Source: a virus. Taken from it: DNA of 22,230 nt. The notes beneath the pieces were generated by a model. It had not been told where the DNA came from. It saw only the letters and a list, made by a program, of their open reading frames with translations, and searched no databases. The stretch lies in the IMG/VR virus record IMGVR_UViG_3300042545_000646, positions 1-22,230 of that record. One strand, given 5' to 3'. This document shows, in pieces, positions 6,454-13,927 of the stretch (the stretch's first letter is position 1; each line of letters starts with the position of its first letter). A program made the translations under genes and the position numbers.

Positions 6454-6659
6454 CCAGAGAATATAGAATACGTTCAGAGTCCTACAGCAAAGATACCACA
6501 GATGACTGTTATCTCGATCCCAGCGATCCCATATATGAGATAAAACAGCAAGCAGGATTGAAAGATCGAGTAGTCAATAAATTTACTACGCAAGAAATAC
6601 AAGATCAAGGACTACAACCCGGTACTACCAAGTGGTTCCAAATGATGTTTGGAAGATAA
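6450..6659 (+). CDS. Small acidic hypothetical protein
   Basis: A 69-residue protein read from the ATG at 6450, which overlaps the stop of the preceding micro-ORF. An in-frame TTG at 6423 is less likely because it lacks a clear ribosome site. The sequence is hydrophilic (MTREYRIRSESYSKDTTDD, then CYLDPSDPIYEIKQQAGL) and ends with PGTTKWFQMMFGR. That hydrophobic end suggests a short binding peptide or a helix that packs on a partner. No known family, signal peptide or membrane segment. The stop is one base before the next gene. Confidence 0.55.
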   Translation: MTREYRIRSESYSKDTTDDCYLDPSDPIYEIKQQAGLKDRVVNKFTTQEIQDQGLQPGTTKWFQMMFGR

Positions 6660-6660
6660 C

Positions 6661-6852
6661 ATGAGAGCAACAGAATTTGTTTCCAAACGCAGAAAAAAAG
6701 TCAACGAATTAGATTTCTTAGGCAGTCCTTGTACCAAAGACTGTTCGGGTCATCGTGCCGGATATGCATGGAGTAAGCGTAAAGGAACAGTGCCTGCTAG
6801 CCGTAGCCCCAGTTTCAACAAAGGTGCAGCATTACAGGCGGCAGGAAAATAG
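6661..6852 (+). CDS. Small basic Cys-containing protein with targeting-like leader
   Basis: A 63-residue basic protein starting MRATEFVSKRRKK at the ATG at 6661. The leader matches its neighbours for six residues (MRAxEF), but the glutamate of the cleavage motif is Lys (VSK at 7-9); NEL follows at 15-17. The central module PCTKDCSGHRAGYAWSKRKG (23-42) has two Cys and a His spaced as in a small metal or nucleic-acid binding knuckle. The C-terminus is Ser/Ala-rich and basic. It is the last gene of the accessory run before a structured intergenic region. Packaging is inferred by analogy with the neighbours. Confidence 0.68.
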   Translation: MRATEFVSKRRKKVNELDFLGSPCTKDCSGHRAGYAWSKRKGTVPASRSPSFNKGAALQAAGK

Positions 6853-6858
6853 AATACA

Positions 6859-6889
6859 CTTAGGACCGTCACAGTTTACTGTGCCTAAG
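6859..6889 (+). terminator. Hairpin after the accessory-gene run, terminator-like without T-tract
   Basis: CTTAGG (6859-6864) pairs with CCTAAG (6884-6889), and CACAG (6870-6874) pairs with CTGTG (6879-6883) around a TTTA loop; five bases bulge on the 5' side. It starts seven bases after a stop codon. No T-run follows, so it may be an RNA-stability or processing hairpin instead of an intrinsic terminator. Confidence 0.45.
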
Positions 6890-6895
6890 GCGTCT

Positions 6896-6951
6896 GGGTG
6901 CCCGGCTACCCGTGAATTGGACTCGCTACCCTAATTTTACAAAATGCCGGG
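6896..6951 (+). other. Possible RNA pseudoknot or structured leader
   Basis: GGGT (6896-6899) can pair with ACCC (6908-6911). The 8-base loop between them contains CCCGGC (6901-6906), whose exact complement GCCGGG lies at 6946-6951, giving a pseudoknot-like layout. GCTACCC is directly repeated at 6905-6911 and 6925-6931. The GC-rich block stands out from its surroundings and is not obviously coding. No tRNA could be folded from it by eye. Confidence 0.3.
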
Positions 6952-6968
6952 ACTTTGCCAAATATCTA

Positions 6969-6996
6969 TTGCATTCTACAACAACTCATGTATAAT
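6969..6996 (+). promoter_or_regulatory. Sigma70-like promoter upstream of dsbA-like gene
   Basis: TTGCAT (6969-6974) and a perfect TATAAT (6991-6996) are separated by 16 bases. A GGAG Shine-Dalgarno sequence at 7011-7014 lies six bases before the ATG at 7021. This is the best host-type promoter in the window and would drive the dsbA/membrane-protein/polymerase group. Confidence 0.6.
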
Positions 6997-7020
6997 AACA
7001 CTTTAACACTGGAGTTATAC

Positions 7021-7281
7021 ATGTCAGATCGCACATTTTCCACAGAACAAAAAGCTAAACTCACTGCCATTATCAACGAAGGCATGCAGGTCATGCACGA
7101 AGTAGAAACACTCAATGCCGGCTTGTCAGACACCATCAAGGCCATTGCTGAAGAAATGGAAATCAAACCCAACATCCTTAAAAAAGCCATTCGTTTGGCA
7201 CACAAAGCAGAATTTGGCAAAGAACAACAGGACCACGAACTGTTGGAAACAATCTTGACCACAGTAGGAAAAACTCTGTAA
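7021..7281 (+). CDS. dsbA: DsbA-like small dsDNA-binding protein (T4 late-transcription accessory type)
   Basis: An 86-residue all-helical protein, close to the 89 residues of T4 DsbA, a double-stranded DNA-binding protein linked to late-gene transcription. The pattern LNAGLSDTIKAIAEEMEI (about 36-53), then KPNILKKAIRLAHKAEFGK, then LLETILTTVGKTL, matches my memory of DsbA-like proteins in T4 relatives. This is the bacteriophage DsbA, unrelated to the oxidoreductase of the same name. The ATG at 7021 is chosen because of the GGAG six bases before it and the promoter upstream; in-frame codons before it overlap the promoter. Its stop shares one base with the next ATG (TAATG). Moderately sure of the family, less of the role. 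Confidence 0.62.
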   Translation: MSDRTFSTEQKAKLTAIINEGMQVMHEVETLNAGLSDTIKAIAEEMEIKPNILKKAIRLAHKAEFGKEQQDHELLETILTTVGKTL

Positions 7282-7580
7282 TGGATCAGGCATCCAATGT
7301 TGCCAGTGACGTCTATGCATGGATCAAAAAGGACTTTCGCGAATGGCCCTTGCGTTTTGTGCTGGAAGTCACGGCTTGGATAACCAGCATTGCCTGTTCT
7401 ACAATTATGGCGTTTACTTTGCCGCATCCACCATTCTTGTTACTGTATCCCATGTTCATTGCTCAGTGCAGTATATTTGCCTGGGCTGCATGGACTCGGC
7501 AAAGTCTTGGAATGTTGGGCAATTATATTTTGCTAATAAGTATCGATATAGCAGCCTTGATTAGATTAGTCACGCTGTAA
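7281..7580 (+). CDS. Small inner-membrane protein, 2-3 transmembrane segments
   Basis: A 99-residue protein. Residues 1-24 are soluble and charged (MDQASNVASDVYAWIKKDF). Hydrophobic helices follow at roughly 25-46 (FVLEVTAWITSIACSTIMAF), 50-69 (PPFLLLYPMFIAQCSIFAWA) and 76-97 (LGMLGNYILLISIDIAALIR). No catalytic motif. It is coupled to dsbA by TAATG and lies 63 bases before the polymerase start. Its function is unknown; holin-like size and topology are possible, but the position among replication genes does not favour a lysis role. Confidence 0.7.
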   Translation: MDQASNVASDVYAWIKKDFREWPLRFVLEVTAWITSIACSTIMAFTLPHPPFLLLYPMFIAQCSIFAWAAWTRQSLGMLGNYILLISIDIAALIRLVTL

Positions 7581-7585
7581 GCGTC

Positions 7586-7630
7586 GCCCACTCTACGGGC
7601 AAGTACACGGCTAGGTGAGCCACAAGTCAC
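7586..7630 (+). promoter_or_regulatory. Hairpins in DNA polymerase leader, candidate translational operator
   Basis: GCCC/GGGC (7586-7589 with 7597-7600) forms a 7-base-loop hairpin. GGCT/AGCC (7609-7612 with 7618-7621) forms a second, which is mutually exclusive with GTGA/TCAC (7615-7618 with 7627-7630). The last lies next to the ribosome site GGGAG and the TTG start. T4 and RB69 gp43 repress their own translation through a leader hairpin, so a similar role is possible. The stems are only 4 bp. Confidence 0.3.
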
Positions 7631-7643
7631 TGGGAGAAGCAAA

Positions 7644-10310
7644 TTGAGTTATGTAGATGCCCTGTTCGATCGAGACAAAGATCGAATCCACGTAGTTGAA
7701 CGCATCAACGGCGTTCGCAAATATCAAGAGTATCCAGCAAATTATATTTTCTATTACGACGACCCCCGCGGTAAGTTTCGTAGTATCTTCGACACACCGG
7801 TTGCACGTTTCAGCACAAGAAACAACAAGGAGTTTCGCAAAGAAATTCGCATGCACACCGGCAAACAACTCTTCGAAAGCGATATCAATCCTGTATTCCG
7901 TTGCCTAGCAGAAAACTTCCTAGGTGCTGATGCTCCTAAGTTACACACAGCATTCTTCGACATTGAAACAGACTTCGATCCTGTGCGTGGATTCTCCAGC
8001 ACAGAAGAAGCTTTCAACAAAATCACAGCCATTACAGTTTACTTGGATTGGTTGGATCAACTGGTTACACTAGCTATCCCACCCAAGTCAATGAGCATGG
8101 AGACTGCTAGAGAGATTGCAGCTGAATTTGACAACACATTCATGTTTGAAAAAGAAGCAGACTTGTTGGATTCGTTCCTGCATCTAATTGACGATGCTGA
8201 TGTGCTGTCGGGCTGGAACAGTGAAGGTTATGATATTCCTTATACTGTGAATCGTGTTACACAAGTATTGAGCAAGGATGATACCAGACGTTTTTGTCTA
8301 TGGGGACAGATGCCCAAGGCTAGAACCTTTGAACGCTTTGGTAAAGAAAGTCTAACATTCGACTTGGTAGGTCGTGTGCATATGGACTATATGCAACTGT
8401 ATCGCAAGTACACATATGAAGAGCGTCACAGTTACAGCTTGGATGCCATTGGCGAGTACGAAGACCTTGGTTCAAAGACCGCATTCGAAGGCACACTGGA
8501 TCAACTGTACAATCAAAACTTCCGCACGTTTATTGAGTACAACAGACAAGACGTGTTGCTGGTTAACAAGATTGATAAGAAACTAAAGTTCTTGGATCTT
8601 GCCAATACCATTGCACACGAAAACACAGTGCTGTTGCCAACCACAACAGGTGCGGTTGCAGTAACCGAGCAGGCCATCATTAACGAAGCTCATGCACGTG
8701 GCATGGTTGTTCCAAATCGTCGCAGCTACGGTGATGATGACAACACTCAAGCAGCTGGTGCTTATGTGGCATATCCTAAAAAGGGTCTATGGCAAGACAT
8801 TGGATCCATTGACATCAACAGCTTGTATCCATCAGCTATTCGTGCCTTGAACATGGGACCAGAAACCATTGTGGGGCAACTGCGTCCCACAGCTACAGAT
8901 GCCTTAATCAATGAACGCATGAGCAAGGGCATGAGCTTTGCAGCAGCCTGGGAAGGTTTGTTTGCAACCTTGGAATATACCGCTGTGATGGAACAGAATC
9001 GCGGCTTTGAACTCACTGTTGATTGGCAAGATGGCACCAGTACCACCATGTCAGCTGCGGAGTTTTGGCCCATTATATTCAACAGCAACAAGCCCTGGAT
9101 CATCAGTGCCAATGGCACTATCTTCACATACGACAAGGAAGGAATCATTCCGGGCTTGCTGGCACGTTGGTATGCTGAACGCAAAGAAATGCAGGCTACA
9201 CTTACTCGAGTAAAGGAAGAAGGCAATGCTGAACTGGAAGAATACTGGGACAAACGTCAGCTTGTTAAAAAGATTAACCTCAACAGCTTGTATGGTGCTA
9301 TTCTTAATCCTGGTTGTAGATTCTTTGACAAACGCATTGGACAATCAACAACACTGACTGGTCGGAGCATTGCCAAACACATGGATGCTTATGTGAATGA
9401 GTGTATCACTGGCCGATATGATCACGTAGGCGACGCCATCATTTACGGCGACACAGACTCGTGCTACTTTACAGCATATCCTGTACTGAAGAAAGAAATA
9501 GATGCAGGCCGCATGGTCTGGAACAAGGATACAGCCATTGCGTTGTATGACAGCATTGCTGATCAAGTCAACATCAGCTTTCCTGGCTTCATGGAACAGG
9601 CTTTTCATTGCCCCCGTGAGATGGGTGCTATCATCAAGGGTGGTCGAGAAATTGTTGCCAGCAAGGGCTTGTTTATTACCAAGAAGCGTTATGCTGTGTT
9701 GTTCTATGACAAGGATGGCAAACGCTATGATGTGGGTGGCAAACCTGGCAAGGTCAAGGCCATGGGCCTGGATCTCAAACGTAGCGATACTCCTAAGGTA
9801 ATTCAGGACTTCTTAAGCGATATTCTCAACGATGTACTCAACGGCGTTGGGCGAGATCCTATTATAGAAAAGATTCGTGATTTCAAATATCTTTTCAAAG
9901 AACGTCCAGGTTGGGAAAAAGGTTCGCCTAAGCGTGTCAACAACTTGACCATGTACGGCAATAAAGAAATCAAAGAAGGAAAAACCAACATGCCTGGTCA
10001 CGTGCGAGCAGCTATTAATTGGAATAATCTTCGACGCATGAACAGTGACAACTACAGTCTAGCAGTCACAGACGGTATGAAAGTTATTGTGTGTAAATTA
10101 AGGCAAAATCCCTTGGGGTGGACGTCAATTGCTTATCCCACAGATGAACAACATTTGCCCAAATGGTTTACAGAACTACCATTCAATGATGCCGAAATGG
10201 AAGCCACTGTTATTGACGGAAAGGTAGACAACTTATTAAGTGTATTGGAATGGGACTTGGCATCCGCAACTAACACAGATAATACTTTTGAAAATTTATT
10301 TGAGTTCTAA
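7644..10310 (+). CDS. 43: T4-type family B DNA polymerase (gp43-like)
   Basis: An 888-residue replicative polymerase, close to T4 gp43 (898). Exonuclease motifs are DIETDF (106-111), GWNSEGYDIPY (190-200) and YNRQD (299-303). Polymerase motifs are A DINSLYPS (390-397), B KINLNSLYGA (543-552) and C YGDTDS (601-606), followed by KKRYAV. All catalytic carboxylates are present, so both synthesis and proofreading should work. The C-terminus ENLFEF resembles the clamp-binding tail of T4 polymerase, fitting the sliding clamp gene downstream. The start is TTG at 7644 with GGGAG eight bases upstream; an in-frame stop lies at 7578 and no ATG intervenes, so a non-ATG start is forced. The stop directly abuts the next ATG. 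It is GC-richer than the following gene (55% in 9001-9060, counted by hand). Confidence 0.96.
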   Translation: MSYVDALFDRDKDRIHVVERINGVRKYQEYPANYIFYYDDPRGKFRSIFDTPVARFSTRNNKEFRKEIRMHTGKQLFESDINPVFRCLAENFLGADAPKLHTAFFDIETDFDPVRGFSSTEEAFNKITAITVYLDWLDQLVTLAIPPKSMSMETAREIAAEFDNTFMFEKEADLLDSFLHLIDDADVLSGWNSEGYDIPYTVNRVTQVLSKDDTRRFCLWGQMPKARTFERFGKESLTFDLVGRVHMDYMQLYRKYTYEERHSYSLDAIGEYEDLGSKTAFEGTLDQLYNQNFRTFIEYNRQDVLLVNKIDKKLKFLDLANTIAHENTVLLPTTTGAVAVTEQAIINEAHARGMVVPNRRSYGDDDNTQAAGAYVAYPKKGLWQDIGSIDINSLYPSAIRALNMGPETIVGQLRPTATDALINERMSKGMSFAAAWEGLFATLEYTAVMEQNRGFELTVDWQDGTSTTMSAAEFWPIIFNSNKPWIISANGTIFTYDKEGIIPGLLARWYAERKEMQATLTRVKEEGNAELEEYWDKRQLVKKINLNSLYGAILNPGCRFFDKRIGQSTTLTGRSIAKHMDAYVNECITGRYDHVGDAIIYGDTDSCYFTAYPVLKKEIDAGRMVWNKDTAIALYDSIADQVNISFPGFMEQAFHCPREMGAIIKGGREIVASKGLFITKKRYAVLFYDKDGKRYDVGGKPGKVKAMGLDLKRSDTPKVIQDFLSDILNDVLNGVGRDPIIEKIRDFKYLFKERPGWEKGSPKRVNNLTMYGNKEIKEGKTNMPGHVRAAINWNNLRRMNSDNYSLAVTDGMKVIVCKLRQNPLGWTSIAYPTDEQHLPKWFTELPFNDAEMEATVIDGKVDNLLSVLEWDLASATNTDNTFENLFEF

Positions 10311-11675
10311 ATGAAACTAAGTGAAATTATTGCCTATAAAAATTTATTAGAAGGAATTACTCCTTTAAATTCTACGCCATTGGTACACGAAATATTAAAT
10401 CCAGTATTGAAAGTAATAGAAAACAATGAAATACAATTTCAATACCTTACGCAACAACTACAAGAAAATTATCATTGCGTACATAGAACGTTAAATGATT
10501 TTGAAAATACAATAGAAAACATTAAAATTTCAATACTCAAATTAATTGAACAACAGGAAAAATCTTATTATAGTAACTGTGCTGATTTATATACCACAAG
10601 TACAAATTTTGAAACGACCGAATACATTTTAAATCGTAAATTACCAGTATTTAAAGAAGTCGTCGGCCAATTGGTTACACGTATTCAATCACTTAACAAC
10701 TGGCAACACGCAGGAATGATTATACGACCTGGCCACGAAGAGTGGATCAAATATTTGGTTGGCTGCGATCCGTTGTATTTGGTAGATTATTCTGATGAAT
10801 TAATCGAGCCAGCAGTATTGAGATTCAATGATCAATATCAAAGACGATTGCGTACCTATGTAATTCAGGAATCGTCACACGCTCCTATGTTTAGTTGTAT
10901 TCCAGATGCTCAATTAGGCGTTTGTTTAGTTTGGAATTTTTTTAATTATAAACCTATTGATATCATAGAACAATATCTTAAAGAACTATACAATAAGTTA
11001 AAACCAGGCGGAACACTAGCCTTAACCTTTAATAATTGCGATCGTGCTGCCGGAACAGAATTGTTTGAACGTCATTTTATGAGTTATACCCCAGAAAGGG
11101 AAGTTTTAGCTAGGGCTGAAGCAATTGGTTATATTGTTACCTATAATTTCAGAACTGATTCCAGTAATACTTGGTTAGAATTGCAACGTCCAGGACAGTT
11201 AAGTTCCATTAAAGGTGGACAGTCATTAGCAACTGTAATAGACCCAGCTGATGAAATACGTAAACAACAAGACGAAATACGTAAACAACAAGACGAAATA
11301 CGTAAACAACAAGAGCAGCAACTACGCAACGAAGAATTACGAAAAGATGCAAAAAATCTAAATATAACTGATTGGGAAACATTACCAATTGATGAATTAA
11401 AATTATTAATTAGACAGAAAGAACAAGTTATTTTTGAAACAGAACAAAAAATTCGCCGCGAAGCCCAACATCTAAAAATATCCGAATGGGAAACATTACC
11501 TATGGATGAATTAAAGCAAAAAATGCAAGCGGCATATGATCTTAATGAGATCAATGAGCTCAGAAAGAAGGCCATAAGGTTGCAACTTGATCGGACTGAG
11601 CGTATACTAAGCAGTAAGTATTATCCTTTAGAAAAACTAAGAGAACTTATTAACCAATGGAGAAAAACACAATGA
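10311..11675 (+). CDS. Methyltransferase-like protein with C-terminal helical repeats
   Basis: A 454-residue protein. Residues about 1-130 are helical. Residues 130-295 look like a class I SAM-dependent methyltransferase fold: LVDYSDELIEPA (157-168, acidic strand end), DAQLGVCLVWNFFNY (199-213), and LKPGGTLALTFNN (230-242), typical of the strand 5 region. The usual N-terminal GxGxG loop is not obvious, so SAM binding may be altered. EIRKQQD is repeated three times at 315-334. Three related helix-turn-helix-like units follow (about 343-370, 381-408, 416-450; e.g. ITDWETLPIDELK), similar in style to SAP/HeH DNA-binding motifs. It is very AT-rich (27% GC in 10321-10380, counted by hand) compared with the polymerase, suggesting separate acquisition. 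Its stop overlaps the clamp ATG. The substrate is unknown. Confidence 0.55.
   Translation: MKLSEIIAYKNLLEGITPLNSTPLVHEILNPVLKVIENNEIQFQYLTQQLQENYHCVHRTLNDFENTIENIKISILKLIEQQEKSYYSNCADLYTTSTNFETTEYILNRKLPVFKEVVGQLVTRIQSLNNWQHAGMIIRPGHEEWIKYLVGCDPLYLVDYSDELIEPAVLRFNDQYQRRLRTYVIQESSHAPMFSCIPDAQLGVCLVWNFFNYKPIDIIEQYLKELYNKLKPGGTLALTFNNCDRAAGTELFERHFMSYTPEREVLARAEAIGYIVTYNFRTDSSNTWLELQRPGQLSSIKGGQSLATVIDPADEIRKQQDEIRKQQDEIRKQQEQQLRNEELRKDAKNLNITDWETLPIDELKLLIRQKEQVIFETEQKIRREAQHLKISEWETLPMDELKQKMQAAYDLNEINELRKKAIRLQLDRTERILSSKYYPLEKLRELINQWRKTQ
11253..11315 (+). repeat. Three tandem 21-base repeats
   Basis: GAAATACGTAAACAACAAGA plus C is repeated exactly at 11253-11273 and 11274-11294, with a third copy at 11295-11315 differing only in the last base. 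It encodes EIRKQQD/E in a helical linker. Near-identity at third positions points to recent slippage expansion. Confidence 0.95.
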
Positions 11676-12403
11676 GAGATCACCTGTTAGATTTAGTAGA
11701 ACACACATATGACCTGGGCTGTATCGACACCATCAAGATCACTGGCGATGCCACAGAAACCACAATCAGCGGTGCAGCAGAAGACCGTTCAGTTGTGATC
11801 AGCAGCAAGTTTTTAGTGCCAGTAGCAGACTTTGTTGGCGTATTTGGTATGCCTAACTTGAGCAAACTCAAAGTGCTATTAAACTTAGGCGAGTACAAAG
11901 AAAATGCTCAGATTGCTGTAGTGCGTCAAGATCGCAATGGTGTACAGCAACCCGTGGGCTTGCACTTTCAAAATGCTGCTGGCGACTTTAAAAACGACTA
12001 TCGCTTTATGACTGCGGAGATTGTGGAAGAAAAACTCAAGACTCCCAAGTTCAAAGGAGTCACGTGGCACATTGAATTTGAACCCACTGTGGCTGGTATT
12101 CAGAGATTGAAGATGCAAGCACAGGCTAACGCAGAAGAAATGAATTTTAAAGCCAAGACAGATGGCACAGACTTAAAGTTTTTCTTTGGCGATCATTCTA
12201 CACACGCAGGCGAGTTTGTGTTTCAACCCGATGTTACTGGCGTATTAAAACATGCTTGGTCGTGGCCGGTCAAACAGTTTATCAGCATTATGGATCTCAC
12301 TGGCGACAAAACAGTTAGAATCAGCGACGACGGTGCTGCACAGATTACTGTGAACTCGGGCATTGCTGAATACAACTACATCTTGCCTGCACAGCAAAAA
12401 TAA
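11672..12403 (+). CDS. 45: Sliding clamp (gp45-like DNA polymerase processivity factor)
   Basis: A 243-residue protein, near T4 gp45 (228). Its strand-rich sequence has a clamp-like first domain with SKFLVPVADFVGVFGMPNL, a central linker, and a second domain ending EYNYILPAQQK. Clamps of this type form trimers around DNA and tether the polymerase; the polymerase tail here offers a matching peptide. I chose the ATG at 11672 because it forms the ATGA overlap and has GGAG nine bases upstream; an in-frame ATG at 11657 would place that ribosome site inside the gene. No clamp-loader genes are in the window. GC content returns to the level of the polymerase. The next gene starts directly after its TAA. 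Assignment rests on overall pattern and context, without an invariant active site. Confidence 0.78.
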   Translation: MRDHLLDLVEHTYDLGCIDTIKITGDATETTISGAAEDRSVVISSKFLVPVADFVGVFGMPNLSKLKVLLNLGEYKENAQIAVVRQDRNGVQQPVGLHFQNAAGDFKNDYRFMTAEIVEEKLKTPKFKGVTWHIEFEPTVAGIQRLKMQAQANAEEMNFKAKTDGTDLKFFFGDHSTHAGEFVFQPDVTGVLKHAWSWPVKQFISIMDLTGDKTVRISDDGAAQITVNSGIAEYNYILPAQQK

Positions 12404-13927
12404 ATGACCGAACAACACAATCTCACAGCTAACCAAAAAGACTACGCTGTATTCCTTCCGGCCATCAGCAGTTTCTATGCCAATTATGTGGGCCGTCAAC
12501 GTACTGAAAACTACATTGACGCCACACGTATGCCTGCTGGCATTCCCGACATGGAACAACTCAACTGGTTAAATCCACAGAAAGGTCTGTTCCCGTACAG
12601 GTACAGTTTGTATAGTGCAGGACACGCAGACTTGGATTTGACCAAGTTTGTGCCCAAAGAAGACATGGTTCGCAACAGAGACCCCAACACCATCATGTTG
12701 GCTGACTCAGGTGGGTTCCAGATTGCCAAGGGTGTATGGCCCGGACGTTGGGCTGATCCTACAGATAAGGCCGCAGAAAAGAAACGCGAAGCTGTGCTTA
12801 AATGGCAGATGGGCATTGCCACACACGGCATGACCATGGATATTCCCACTTGGACTTATCGAGATCCCAAAGCCGCTGCCTTATGTGGTATCCACAGTTA
12901 TGACGATGCGGTCAATGCAACCAAGTTCAACAACGAATACTGGATGGCCAATCGCTACGGTGAAACCAAGATCCTAAACGTGTTGCAGGGTGGTAACCAT
13001 ACGGAAGCAGATCTTTGGTATGACACAATGAAAGACTACTGCGATCCCAGCAAGTACAAAAAGCATTTCAACGGCTGGGGTATGGGAGGTCAGAACATGT
13101 GCGACGTCGAACTGGTTCTCAAACGCTTGGTACACTTGATTCATGATCGTTTGCTGGAGCCTGGCATACACGACTGGATGCACTTCTTGGGTACAAGTAA
13201 ATTGGAATGGGCTGTGTTGTTGACAGTTATTCAACGTAGTGTTAGACAGTATCACAACCCTGGCTTTACCATCAGCTTCGACTGTGCCAGTCCGTTCTTG
13301 GCCACAGCTAACGGTCAGTTGTATCACAACATTACAACTGAAAATCGTAAAAAGTGGAGCTACAACATGAGCCCCACAGCCGATGATAAGAAGTATGCGG
13401 TAGACAACCGTTTGTTTGGCGACGCAGTAAGACAAGACGGCATTCATCCCATGTTTGAAGACAGTCCTTTAAGCAGCCGTTTGAAGATTTCGGATATCTG
13501 TTATTACAAGCCTGGAGACCTAAACAAGATTGGCAAAGAAGGTCGGACCAGTTGGGACAGTTTCAGTTATGCTCTGCTTATGGGTCACAATGTTTGGACA
13601 CACATTGAAGCTGTACAACGTGCCAATCGTATGTTTGATTCGGGTGTATGTCCGGACATGATGGTGCATCCGATCAATCCCGATTATGACGTGGCCAAGG
13701 TTATTGATCGTGTTTTCGCTGCTCGAGATCGCTCAAAGAGCTTGCAAATTATTGCAGACCATGCTAAAGTATGGGAACGGGTAGTAGGAACACGTGGGTT
13801 TACTGGCAAGCGAGCAGTTAACTCACACAGTCAATTCAACAACCTATTTGACATGGAAGAAGAGGAAATCCCAGTGGATGATCTCGATGAAGGTCAATTA
13901 GACAAACTAGAAAATAGTATAGAGTGA
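12404..13927 (+). CDS. dpdA: DpdA-type DNA-guanine transglycosylase (TGT superfamily)
   Basis: A 507-residue protein with the tRNA-guanine transglycosylase active site in order: DSGGFQ (101-106), D146 in MDIP, LQGG (194-197), GWGMGG (224-229, base-binding glycines), and SFDCASP (291-297), where D293 matches the nucleophile. The bacterial TGT zinc motif CxCxxC is not visible, and the protein is longer than TGT (about 375-385). That layout, in a phage replication region, fits DpdA, which swaps guanine in DNA for a 7-deazaguanine such as preQ0, blocking restriction. The C-terminal tail is acidic. Translation probably follows the clamp directly (TAA then ATG). Its TGA overlaps the GTG of the next gene. 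A tRNA or other substrate cannot be excluded; the subfamily cannot be set here. Confidence 0.82.
   Translation: MTEQHNLTANQKDYAVFLPAISSFYANYVGRQRTENYIDATRMPAGIPDMEQLNWLNPQKGLFPYRYSLYSAGHADLDLTKFVPKEDMVRNRDPNTIMLADSGGFQIAKGVWPGRWADPTDKAAEKKREAVLKWQMGIATHGMTMDIPTWTYRDPKAAALCGIHSYDDAVNATKFNNEYWMANRYGETKILNVLQGGNHTEADLWYDTMKDYCDPSKYKKHFNGWGMGGQNMCDVELVLKRLVHLIHDRLLEPGIHDWMHFLGTSKLEWAVLLTVIQRSVRQYHNPGFTISFDCASPFLATANGQLYHNITTENRKKWSYNMSPTADDKKYAVDNRLFGDAVRQDGIHPMFEDSPLSSRLKISDICYYKPGDLNKIGKEGRTSWDSFSYALLMGHNVWTHIEAVQRANRMFDSGVCPDMMVHPINPDYDVAKVIDRVFAARDRSKSLQIIADHAKVWERVVGTRGFTGKRAVNSHSQFNNLFDMEEEEIPVDDLDEGQLDKLENSIE

Noticed and set aside
6853-7020. tRNA gene in the structured intergenic region
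   Set aside because: No T-loop consensus, anticodon stem or 7-bp acceptor pairing could be found on either strand; the GC-rich block folds better as simple hairpins.
11657-11671. Upstream in-frame ATG for the sliding clamp
   Set aside because: It would bury the GGAG ribosome site inside the gene; the ATG at 11672 has correct spacing and the ATGA overlap typical of this genome.
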